Source: Symbiodinium natans (lineage: Eukaryota > Sar > Dinophyceae > Suessiales > Symbiodiniaceae). From it: DNA of 64,000 nucleotides. How positions within the stretch are numbered: the stretch's first letter is position 1; the number at the start of each line of letters is the position of its first letter. Both the position numbers and the translations under genes were made by a program. The DNA lies in contig CAJNDS010000613.1 in the NCBI GenBank assembly GCA_905221605.1, positions 121,001 through 185,000 on the forward strand. The letters run 5' to 3'. The notes beneath the pieces are model-generated. The model worked only from the letters and a program-made list of their open reading frames with translations, was not told the DNA's origin and ran no database searches. Below are positions 11,645 to 24,300 of this stretch, piece by piece.

Positions 11645-14600
11645 CTTGCAAACCCTAAACCCTAAGCCGCACATTGGGGGATGTGCTCTCCTGTACAGGT
11701 TCAAAAAGCTTGTTCGCAAAACAAAAAAACGAAACGGGATCCTGACTCGAAAAACACAGCATCTTGTAGGTTTAGGAGTTTTAGGGGATTTAGGGGTTTA
11801 GGGTTTAGGGCTAATGCAGGTTTTGGGATTTAGGGGTAGGGATGAGTCTTCCTCCTAAACCTTGAGCGGCCGAAGACATGTCTTGCGGTCCGCCCCCCCT
11901 GCGCTTCTGGGGTTTAAGTTTAGGGTTTGGGGTTTGGGGCCGCTTGGGGTTCTAGGATTTAAGCCTTGGGTTTAGAATATAGAAGGGGCCACAAAGTAGA
12001 GAAGTGACGGCATGTCATGTAAATGGCACCCTCGAAACCTCCCCGCCCAGGGTGCGTGGCTTCCGGGCATTTTCACTCAGAGTGTTCAGGTTTTGTAAAG
12101 TTCTCCCGAAATCATTCTTCCTTTTTTGAAGAGCTAAAGGCTTGAAGATTCCGGTGCTGCCCATTGCATCCTAAACCCTACTAAGGGGTGAGGGTTTAGG
12201 GTTTGGGGTGCATCCTACATCCTATTGTGGGTCTAGGCCCAGGGTTGCAGGAACCCCACAGCCCGACACGTGCCCCAGAGGCTCCAATACCCAAAAGACT
12301 AGAGACTTGAGGCCCTGACCACCCTGCCCGGGTTTAGAGTTTAGGGTTTAGGGTTTAGTGTTTAGGGTTGGGGCTGCAGGGCCTTCATTGGTTTAAGGTT
12401 TAGGGTCTAGGGCCCTGAGCATCAGGCATCCTCCTCATACTTCCACAGCGACACCTTGCAATTCCTCCACTGAAGCAGGAAGGCTGGGTTCAAGTATTAT
12501 TGAGTTGGTATATAGGGATTATAGGGGGTTGAAAAGGTCTTAACGATTTATAGGGTCCCCCCCCATTGGTACCCCAAATCCCTGCCCCTTAACCCTAAAA
12601 ACACCACGGACCACAGAAAGGGAGAGAGAAACCCCCAACCTAAACCCGAAACCCTGAACCCTAAGCCCTGAAACCTAAACGCACCAATGAACCACAGGGG
12701 GAAGAAGGGCAAACCCGAAACCTGAACCCCTTTAACCCTGAACCCTGAACTGAAAACCCAGCACGAACCACAGGGGGGAGAGGGGAAACCCTAAACCTAC
12801 CATTACCCCGAACCTTGAACCCTAAACTCTAAACCCACCGTGAACCAATGGACCAAGGGGGTTCAGAGTGAAAATCCTGAACTCTCAGCCTAACCCCCCA
12901 TACCCATGAAACACAGACCATGAAACACAGGGGGGCGCCGGGAAGGGGGGGGGGGGGACCCTAAACCCACCATGCACCACGGGGGGGGGGGGGGGGGTGG
13001 CCGGTGTGCTGGCACATATGGGGGTTTAAAGGGCTTACAGGGGTTTTAAGGGTTTAAAGGGTCGAGGGTTTATAGGGTTTATGGGGTCTGTGCGGTTTCT
13101 CGAGTCTGGTTTTTTAGATTTATAGGGTTTAGGGCTTCGTGAAGCAACAACGCAGTGGGAGCACCCACCCTAAAGGGTTTAGGGCTTCGGGCCCGGCAAG
13201 CCGTAAATAGGGTTGTAAATACTGTTTAGGGTTCAGGGCTCAGGGTTTAGGGATCAGGGTTCAGGGAACCATAAAAACCCTGTTTAGGGTTTAGGCGTAG
13301 GGAACCATAAAACCCTAAACAACCGTCTCCTCCGTCCCGTAGGCTTGTAGTCGAACTTCATCCAGGTCCTCAGCGGCAGATGCCACTTACGTGAAGCCCG
13401 TTGGGACCGTCAAGGCAGTTGGGGCTTCCCTATAGAGCATGGCGTCGGGCTTGGGGTCAGGATCATCTTCGAGTATGGTCTTTGATAAGGTCTTGGATCG
13501 GGCCAAAGCCTACCGTAAGTTCTTAAAGCCTAAACCCCAAGCTTTAAACCGAACCCTTAAAGTCTTGTCGGGAAGGGCTTAGAGCGTGAAAATCATGAGG
13601 ACTGCACGAGGCCCAAACCTTGAACCCCGAAACCCCCATCCCCAAATCCTAAGCCCCAAACCCTAGAACCTAAACCCCCAAAACCCTAATGAAGCACGGG
13701 CTGAAGCACCATTGCCTTGGTGGTGAATGACACGGGGTACAAACGTGAAAATGCCAGCCACAGAGCTGGAGCTTACGGGCTCTGGGTAGGGACTAAGGGC
13801 CAAAAGGGGTACCCCATATACAGTCCCTGAAAAGAGTTCAGGAGGTTCTGGGTAGGGACTGTGGAGAGACATGTACCCGAGCCAATCCCTTAAAGGGGGC
13901 TCAGGTGGGAGGAGAGATGCGAAGATCTCGTAATTAAGATAAGAGAGCTGGAGTGGTTTAGGGTCTAGGGTTTAGGGTTTAGGGTTTAGGGTTTAGGGTG
14001 AGTGATGCCTTCAACGGGCAGCCGTGCTTGGTTGGCCCTTTAAACCCTTCGGACAATGGTTCTACATAAGACCCTTTCACCCAAACAAGCCTAAAACCCT
14101 AAACCCTAAACCCTAACCCCTAATCCCTAAACCCTAAACCCCTAAACCCCTAAAACCCAAAACCCAAAACCCAAAACCCTAAACCCCAAACAGAGGAAAC
14201 AGACGAGACAATCTCCAAAGGCCTCCGTGGAGTGCTCAGGGCTTCAGGTTTAGGAAATCTTTCCGGCGTCAGCTACAGAACCCCACAAACGGGAGCCCCA
14301 GTAGCCATATTCTACTAAGAGTACCATTTTTTGGGGGTTGGTTACTGTATAAGAGAACCTTGAACAAAAAAACGGGCAAAGGGGTGCCTGTGGGCTACCA
14401 AGACCCTAAACCATCAAGAAAAAACATGTTTTACAGGGGTCGCTTGGGCAGCGGCTCGATGTAGATCTTGTGCAGAGGGATGGAGGCTTCAGGCGTCATC
14501 TGGCAGAGGAACTGACAACACAGGCTTTGAGGGGGTTTGGGGTTTGGGTTTGGGGCTCAGGTTGTATCTTGTGGCGTCCATGCCCATCTCTGAGTAGAAG

Positions 14601-17600
14601 CTTCGTGCTATGCGCACCTGCTAGCTTAATCCTATTTTCTGATATACCCGAAAAACCCCTAGACACCCTTAAAACCCCAGAAAATCCGAAACACCCAAAA
14701 CAGTTTTTGCAACAAAGAAGTGCCTTGATGGAGTTGGGGTAGCACCCTAAACCGCCGTCTCGACCCCTAAACCCAAAAAAAACCTCCCGTGCCAGGTACA
14801 ACCCCCTATAAACACCCTAAACCCCAAAAAAAGCCTCCGGTGCCTTGGGGCAGAACCCCCGAAACCCCACACCTAAACCCTAAACCCTAAACCCTAAACC
14901 CAAAAAAACACCTCCGGTGCCTTGATGGAATTCCGGTAGAACTGGAGCTTCCAGATCTCCATGGGGTCGAAGAATGGCACGTCATCCACCTCCGAGCTGG
15001 GTCCACAGCTTAGGACGGCTGGGCCTGCTTTTGAGGGTTTAGGGTTTAGGGTTTAGGGTTCCGGGTTTGGGCGTTTTAGGGTTTACCGTGAACCCTAAAC
15101 CCTAAACCCTAAACCTGAAACCCTAAACCCCTACAGGCATATAGAAAGGAATGGGACTTCCTGGAGAGCCCTAAACCCTAAACCCTAACCCCTAAGACCT
15201 AAGATGAACCCAGGCTGGTCGCACCCGCATCTGGTACATGCTCGCCTGGGCAGGGCGCTCTTTTTGGGGTTGAATTAGGGCTTCTGGCATCAGGTTCAGT
15301 TTCTCTTAAGTTTTAGGAAACAGTTGGAATGTTAGGGTATTACCATTGTAGGGTTTCAGGGTATGTTTCGTTCAGTTTGGGTTGGCCAGGAGCTCAAGTC
15401 AAGTGCGCCCCACCCCCGCCACCCGCCGGAAAACCTTTGGGGCTTATTGCTTAGAGCTGAAAGGGACTCAACAACAAAGCCTACCTTTAGGGCTTTAGAG
15501 TTCAACTATATACGCAGAATACCATGGCTTTTCTTGGCGGTTGTCTTCAGATTAGGAGGGTCTAAGGGATGGGTCTAGTTCAAGGCAATCGAAACCCTAA
15601 ACCCTAAACCCTAAACCCTAAACCCTAAACCCTAAACCCTAAACCCTAAACCCTAAACCCTAAACCCAAAAAGGGGATTCTTTCTTGCTAGGGCTCCCTG
15701 CTTCGACCTTCGGGAGTGTTTTTTTGTTAGGGGCTCATGGGTGCATTGTGAGCGTTCATATCAGACACCCTAAGCCTCAAATTTAACATCAACCCTGTAG
15801 GCTCTAAACCCTAAACCCTAAACCCTAAACCCTAAACCCTAAACCCTAAACCCTAAACCCTAAACCCTAAACCCTAAACCCTAAACCTAAACCCCTAAAC
15901 CCAGAAAACCCCTAAACCCCAAATCCCCCGAACTCTGAGCAAGGTGGATGGCTGAGACCACCGGCAGCACAGCCGGAACCGTAGGTGAACACCAGGATGA
16001 TCTTGCCCAGTGCCTCGCGCTTAACAGCGCGGACGTGCGGTTTAGGGTTTAGGGTTTAGGGTTTAGGGTTTAGGGTTTAGGGTTTAGGGTTTAGGATTTA
16101 GGGTTTAGGGTTTAGGGTTTAGGGTTTAGGGTTTGGGGTTTAGGGTTTAGGGTTTAGGGTTCAGGGTTTGGGGTTTACGGTTTAGGGTTTGGGGTTTAGG
16201 GTTTAGGGTGCAAAGGGTACTCAGCCCGAGACGCTGTGAACTCTGTAAGGCCCCAAAGCTCCACTTGAAGGTTCATGGTTACCTAGAAGTAAGCTTACAA
16301 GCTATAAGTACCCAATACCCTACTCATAACCCCACTGATAAAAAGTACCCATGAGCTTTCAAGTACAGTCCCCACGTCCGAAACGCGCCCGAGCATGCCT
16401 GGAGGCTTGCGAGCTTGGGCTACTTCCCTGAAGGACTGCGGAAGACGGAGCCAGGAAACTTATGAGAATAAACGGCCCTGTTTTTGTATGCCCTAAGCCA
16501 GAAACCCTTAAAGCCCTCAAGCGCTGAAACCCGTAAACCCTGTATCGCTTAAACCCTGAAACCCTTCAACCCCAAACACCATCTTGGCTTTCGGGGGTAC
16601 GGTCGGTAGCTGTTGCCATTAAAAGGCAGCCCGGGGTTTGGGTTTAGGCCCGCCTGCTCCATCAAGTTCATGACCACGGAGGAGGTGTTCAGAAAGGACC
16701 TGTTCAGGGCTACCAGGGTTTAGTTTAGGGTTTAGGGGTCCCCCCCCTCTCTAAAGTTTGTGTGAAGACACTTTAGGCATATCAAAAGGACAAAAGCCCC
16801 ACAGAGGGGGTCAATGACTTCTCGTACTACTAGACGCTCCCTTTGTTATCTTCATGGTGCTTGGAGAAGCTTGCATTACATGTATCTAGGAGATATGAGG
16901 GGACATTATGGCTAGTTATGGCTCCAGTATCTCACATGCCCTGCGAAGCTGCGAAGCCTACACTTAGGCTTAGGCTCAAAATTCTTCAAAAAGCGTTGAA
17001 AAACACCAAACCTTGATTACGCGGCATGGTCTTGGTTGAGCCACGGAATCTCAGAGCCTTGGGGCCCTAAACCCTAAACCCTAAACCCTAAACCCTAAAC
17101 CCTAAACCTTGAATCCATCTATGTAGGCCGGCAATGCTGCGTCCTCAGACTCACGCGAGACAGTGTGGCAGGGACCGATGATCTTCAGCAAGCTCACCTG
17201 CGTAGCAACCCTACACACCCCTAAACCCTAAACCCTAAACCCTAAACCCTAAACCCTAAACCATACACCTTAAACCCCAAACCTCAACACGAGTTAGGGG
17301 CCTGGTTGTCGAAACTTAGGGTTTAGGGTTTAGGGTCTAGGGCCGTCTAGGGTTGAGGGTTTCGGGCCAAAGACTAGGGTTTAGGGTTTAGGGTTTGGGG
17401 ATAGCCCCGCACCGCAGAGCTACTCAAGCTTTGCCTTTGGGGTTTGCCCCCGGTAGTCTAGACTCCACATGTACTTTCAGGCCCACCCGAGGCGCTGACC
17501 TCAGCTCTTAGTGCCAACCCCTACAAACCCTCAGCCGCAAGCCCTATGATCCCTACGCGAAAGTTCACCGGGTACTAATTAGTAGGACTACATAAGTCCC

Positions 17601-18302
17601 CCCAAATCAGGTTTCAATCACGGTGACCCTTCTTGTAGCCCCACTTTCAAAGTACCAAGCACGCCCTGTTTCGGGTTTGGGGTTCAAACCCCAAACCCTA
17701 AACCCTAAACCCTAAACCCCAAACCCTAAACCCTAAACCCGAAGAAGCCGATACGTCGTTGGGGCCGTGGCCGAGGGAAGAAGCTTTTCCACTAGCAGAC
17801 GCTCCTCTTCAGCAATGTCTCAATGGGTTTAAGGCTTAGTTGCTGAGCTCATAAGCCCCAAAAAGTGTACACTTTCAGTTCTATAGGGGGATTATAGTAT
17901 CCCAAAAAGTGTAAAGTGTGCTCACTCAGCTACTAAGAAGGCGGTTTAAGGCTTAGGGTGTGGAATGAAAGTTGTTGCGCATCTGGTGTTCTTGTTGAGG
18001 TGTGGAGGCGGGCCTATAGGTAAGGTAACTATGGTCATATCCTTCGTTGGGGTACTTGTATAGCCCTACTTATAAGTAGCCATGAGCTTCGAAACTTCAA
18101 GCACTTGTGCGGCATTTTACTATTCTTAGAAAAATGTCTGTTAGCAAGCTTATGATTATGATTACAATTCTTCTTCTTATTTTTATGTGTTGTTTTTTGG
18201 GGGGTTGGAGGGGAGGGGTTGGGGGGGGGTTGGGGGGGGTTGGGGGGGGGGTTGGGGGGTGGGTGTGGGGGGGGGGGGGGGGGTTGGGGGGTTGGGGGGG
18301 GG

Positions 18303-18333
<31 letters not shown>

Positions 18334-21300
18334 ATGGGTTCACCTCCCAGAGCATGGAAAATTCATGGGTTCTCTTGCACGGTGCGAAGCCTACGTCCGG
18401 GATCTGAAAAGACACTAGCGCCGCGAAAGGACCCTTAAAACCCTGCACCCCAGCGCCTAAACCCTAAACCTGTTCAAAAACCTTGAAAGCCCTAAATGAA
18501 CCCTAAACCCCAAACCCCAAACCCCAAACCCCAAACCCTAAACCCTAAACCCTAAGCCCTGCATCCTGAGCCCAGAAGCCCTCTGTCCTTCTCATCTGGT
18601 TTGAGCCTCCCGCCCTCAGCACGGACAAGCCGCTCGAAAGCCTGAAGGGTCGAACTGGGACCAGGCCTAGGGAAAACCTCACGAATCTTCCGAAGAGGAA
18701 ACGGGTTTAGGGTTTAGGGTTCAGGGTTTAGGGTTTAGGGTTTAGGGTTTGGGGCATATTCTGGATTGTCAAAATTCGGGCTTTTGGCTTAGTCATATCG
18801 AATTGAGGACATAAATAAACAGAGAGATCATGGGATAGAGGGACCGTAACAGACATACAGGCAGGATAAAAGGCTTCGGGCAGTGTTCGTTGAGCAGTTC
18901 TCTGAATCAGCGACCCTTCTGAGCACCTCCGAGTATTCTAGGTCAATAAAAGTTCCCCTTGCGAGGACCTTGAGATTTTCAAAATACAAGCTGCAACATG
19001 AAACCCAGGGGTTTAGGGGGTTTAGGCGGTTTAGGGGGTTTAGGGGTACCCCCTCCCCAGATTTCTTGGGCCTTCTTCACGATGTGGAATCCTCCGCCGG
19101 TGTGGAAGACGTTGAGGTCAGTCACCTTCAGGACACATTCCCAGAAACTTAACCCTAAAGCCCGCTTCGAGTTACTGTAAGGGTTGCTCCAAGGGGTTCT
19201 ACCTTGGACCCTTAAGGGTGGGTGGTGGGGTCCCTGTTTAAGGATTTTGGAAGGGAATATGAGGGCCATATTCGGAGTACATTGAGGGGAACCTTTAGGG
19301 GTACAACCCTTAGGGGTACGAGTCTTCATCCCTTGATTTTCGGACTTCAGGAATGCAAGGAGTTCCAGCAGAACGGCTCTGGGCCTGTGTGCAGGTGCAG
19401 ATGAACAAAGAGCACAAGAGGCAAACTGAAGACGCCAGTATTGCACCTGGTCATTGTAGAGACCCTTTCTTGCATCTAAATGGAATGGGTACTTTGGGCA
19501 GGTTGCATCATATTTGCATGGGAAGTCTGATGATCATCACATAAGCCCTGTGCATGGTGCAGAATCCCTCTGACCCTTCTGCGTAAACCTGAACCATACA
19601 CCCTAAACCCTTGAAACCCTTAACTTAAAGCCCTTTAGACCCCTGAAAGCCCTCTAAAACCCTGAGAACCCTCAGCACCCCCAAGCCCTTAAAGCCCTTA
19701 AAACTCTCAAAGCCGTCAAGAACCCTCAAGCCCTGTAAGAACCAAGCCCTGCTGCTGCAACAATCCTTAAAACCCCAAAATCAGTTAACGCCCTTAAACT
19801 TGAACCTCCAAAAACGAGAAAACCCTGAAGCCCTGTAACAGTCCTTAAACCCCCCAAAAGCCCTTTGAAGCAAACATGTAACTCTGGAACAGGACCTCGA
19901 GCGGGCCACGGCCGTTCAACTTCTGCCTGGGTCGAGGGGTTTAGGGGTTTAGGGAATTTAGGTGTAAGGGTTTAAGGGTTTAAGGGTTTAGGGTTTAGGG
20001 TTTAGGGTTAGGGTTTAGGGTTTAGGGTTTAGGGTTTAGGGTTTAGGGTTTAGGGTTTAGGGTTTAGGGTTTCGGGTTTAGGGTTTAGGGTTTAGGGTTT
20101 AGGGTTTAGGGTTTGGGGCTTAGGGTTTAGGGTTTAGGGTGTAGGGATTTTAGGGCTCAGTGGTTTAGGGTTTAGGGTTTAGGGTTTAGGGTTTAGGGTT
20201 TAGGGTTTAGGGAACTTCGGGCCTTAGGGATTGGAGGGGTTTAGGACTTAGGGCCTTGGGGGGTTTACGTTTTCAGAGCTTCGGCCCTCTGAATCAGCAC
20301 CCCTGCAGCCTGAGCTCCTGAAGCGGTGGATCCATACACCCTAACCTTACTAGTTTTAGGGTTTAGGGTTTAGCGGTTAGGGTTTAGGGGTTAGGGTTTA
20401 GGGGTTTAGGGTTTAGGGTTCAGGGTTTAGGGGTTTAGGGGGGAAGGACTAGGGAACTAGGTAGAGAACTACCCCCCCAATGTACAGCACATGAGGGGAT
20501 GATACAAAGGTTCCGAACATTCCCGACTTCCCTGCTACGGTTGAGCAGGCAACCCCTGAAACACGGGTTTAGGGTTTAGGGTTTAGGGTCTAGGTTCTAG
20601 GTTCTAGGGTCTAGGGTTTAGGGTTTAGGGTTTAGGGTTTAGGGTTTAGGGTTTAGGGTTTAGGGTTTAGGGTTTAGGGTTTAGGGACGCCCCGAAATCC
20701 TGAACACTTTCAGTGATCAGACTGGGCCCCTCTGCTTCAGCGTGGCGTGGCAGGCGTCGAGGGCCTGAGTCTCGCACTCCCTAACGATAGAAGGATCCTG
20801 ATGGGAACCCGCAACAAGGAACCCCAAGAATATAGCAGGAATAGAAAAGGAATAGAAGGACCCTGGTAATTCGGTATATTCCCAATGTATTCCTACTACA
20901 TTCTTGGGTTCCCTGTTTGGGGTTTCCATGAAAGTCCCGTTAAACGAGTCTCAACCCTCACCACTGAACCCAGGGCCAAAACCCTAAAAAGACAAAACAT
21001 CCTTATGAGCTGTGACCTCCGACTAGGCGGTTGGGTCCAGCAACTTTGTTTGCCTGTTATTTTTTTCTTTGTTTGAGGGGGGGGGGGGGGGTTGTGTTGG
21101 AGGTTCATGGGCGCTCATAAGTAATTATGGTGATAAATGGGGTAACTACGGATATAACCTGATTAAGGATACTCATAGCCCTACTATATAAGTTCTTCAT
21201 GAACCTCCCAAACCCTAAACCAGAAAACCCCCACACCCCTAAATCCCCTCAACCTAAACCCCCAAACCCTACAGACCCTAAAGCGCGTTGGTTGAGCTCA

Positions 21301-24300
21301 GCTTCTGAAAGAACCAGGTGACGACTCACCATGACGTGATGACTGAAAGCCCGTGTCTAAACCTCTTGAAGCCCGAGTTTATCATAGGGAGATTAATTAA
21401 GGGCTTAGGGGTTAGAGTTTAGGGGTCTTGGGGTCTTTGGAGGGGTTTCGGGTTTAGGCCCTAAACCCTAAACCCTAAACCCTAAACCCTGAACCCTAAA
21501 CCCTAAACCCTAAACCCCAAAAAAGGGGGAGGGGTCAGGGGTGCGGGAGCCGCGATCCCGGCATCCAGGTAGCACTCCACGCTGTACTTGCCATCCGTGA
21601 TGGGTGCCATGTCGTGCCTTAGGAGGGTGTAGGGGTTAGGGTTTAGGGTTTAGGGTTTAGGGTTTAGGGTTTAGGGTTTAGGGTTCAGGGTTTAGGTAGG
21701 GGGTTTTAGGGGTTTAGGGGCTTTAGGGTTTTTCATCGGACTCGGCCATGGGTAATAGACCCATTTTTGGCCAGCACAGGCCCTCGACTGCCTCAAGCCA
21801 CGGAAGCAAGGAAGGGGTTTAATTTTAATGGGGGATTGTTCCCATTCTTGGATGGGCTTTGATGAGTGCGACCCTAAACCCTAAACCCTAAACCCTAAAC
21901 CCTAAACCCTAAACCCTAAACCCTAAACCCTAAACCTTAAACCCTAAACCCTAAATCCTAAACCCTAAACCCTAAACCCTAAACCCTAAACCCTAACCCT
22001 AAACTTTCCCTAAACGCAGGCAAGGGCACCAGCCAACTGGCTTGCAGAAGTCGAAGCGGTGGAGGACGCAGGAGGCACCTGACTGCCTATACCCCTGAAT
22101 GACCCTCAACCCTAGGGTTTAGGGTTTAGGGTTTAGGGTTTAGGGTTAGGGTTTAGGGTTTAGGGTTTAGTGTTTAGGGTTTAGGGTTTAGGGTTTAGGG
22201 TTTAGGGTTTAGGGTTTAGGGTTTAGGGTTTAGGGTTTAGGGTTTAGGGGTTAGGGTTTAGGGTTTAGGGTTTAGGGTTTAGGGTTTAGGGTTTAGGTTT
22301 AGGGTTTAGGGCTTAGGGCTTAAGGTTTAGGGTTTAGGGTTTCGGGTTTAGGGTTTAGGGGCCCTAAGCCCCAGACCCTAAACCACAGCAACCCCAAACC
22401 CAGGGCAGCTCCCTACTGAAAGTAGGTGCCAGAAGAGGTACGTAACCATAGTTGATCAGAGGCCCCCTTCTGGACATCGTGAAGGTTGTTGGAAGAAGAA
22501 GAGGAAGGAGAAGAACAAGAAGAAACAGAATAATAAGCATTCCAAGCCGAATACACCGTCTGGGTACTTAGAGTTTAGGGTGCTTGGGGTTTAGGGTTTA
22601 GGTTTTACACTCAGTCCGTGTCCAAAATCTTAACAGTTGCGCTTGGGTTGAGGGCTCAAAGGCTTTGGGAGTTCAGGTTGGGCTGGAAACTTTGGGGAGA
22701 TCCAGGGGATCAGCCTGGGCGCCGGTTTAGGGTTTAGGGTTTAGGGTTTAGGGTTTAGGGTTGAGGGTTTCGGGTTTGTGGTGTTGGGGTGGCCTACTGT
22801 ACCTTGATTGAAGGTGTCGTTGATCTCGTACCGTTGCTTTAGGCTCTGGGAGGCTAGGTGCTCTGAAGGGATGAAGGCTTAGACTTTAGGGTTTAGGGTT
22901 TAGGGTTTAGGGTTTAGGGTTTAGGGTTTTAGGGTTTAGGGTTTAGGGTTTTGGGGTTTAGACTTTAGGGCGCAGTGAGCACTTGGATGTACCGGTGTTG
23001 AAACCACTCACCTTTCAAGCCTCCCACCTTGTGCCCCTATGTCGGGGACCCTGCCCTAACCCTGAAAGGCCTCCCCAACACCCGATGCTTGGAGGTTCAT
23101 GGGTACTTATAAGCAGGGTTCTGAGTTACGAGGTAGGGCAAGTATAGCTACAACCATGCTCAGGGTACTTGCAACCCTAGCTTTCAGCATCAAGAACCTC
23201 CAAGTAGATCCGGGAACCTTCTATACCCAAACCCTAAACCCTAAACCCTAAACCCTAAACCCTAAACCCTAAACCTTAAACCCTAAACCCTAAACCCTAA
23301 ACCGCCCTACAAAACCCAGAGGCCCACGAATCAGAGCCTTTTCAAGAACCATGTAACTTCCCTCGGACCCATACCCTAAACGCGCAACTCTGATTCCTAA
23401 ACCTGGGGCGCCCGACGCTGCGAGTGATGGGGCATCGGCGCATCCGGGAAGAACAAGGCGGCAGTCGTAGCCTGGGTTTTGGGGATTTGGGGGTTTGGGG
23501 TTTGGGGTTCAGGGTATAGGGTGTAGGGTTTAGGGCACCTTTAGGCATATTTCATGGTGTAAGTGACTAACACCCTTAAACAGACAAGGCCCAAGCTTAA
23601 CCTGCACTACAACCCACCCTCCCCCCCCCTGAAACTTGGAAGCCGAAAGCCTGGCAAGCACCAGGCTCTTCCTGAATTTATTTAGGGTTTAGGGTTTAGG
23701 GTTTAGGGTTTAGGGTTTAGGGTTTAGGGTTTAGGGTTTAGGGGATTAGGGAACTAAATCCGGTGCCCTACATAATCCCTTGAAGCCCCAATGGAAAGGG
23801 TTCCGTCTGAGCTAAACCCTAAACCCTAAACCCCAAACCCTAAACCCTAAACCCCCGTGAACCCTAAGCCCTGAGAACTAAGCCCTATCCCTAAACCCTG
23901 CTGTAGACCCTCAGCACGCCATCCTCCGGTTCTGGGCTGAGCAAAAGACCTGCGCCTCGAACCTGCATGGCATACAAGCCTTCTGGTTCTTTGGAATTAC
24001 CACTTCTTAGTACGAAGCTTGGGAAGAGGGTTTAGGGTTTAGGGTTTAGGGTTTAGGGTTTAGGGTTTAGGGTTTAGGGAGGTATAACATAAGCAGCCTG
24101 ATTTTCAAGTTCCCTTCTAACAAGCGATGTAAGGCATCTTGTTCCCTTGCTTCCCAGCGAAAGAGCTGGCTCTGGATCGAAGGCGGAGGTTGTGGCCCAG
24201 CTCGTCATGGAGACAACCATGTGGCACCAGCCACTGTCGGCCCTAGACCCGGAAACCCTAGACCCAAAAACCCTAAAACCCTAGACCCTAAACCCTAAAC

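Noticed and set aside
18107-18448. Gly-rich or Pro-rich protein
   Set aside because: Poly-G low-complexity DNA; three + frames and one minus frame are all open.
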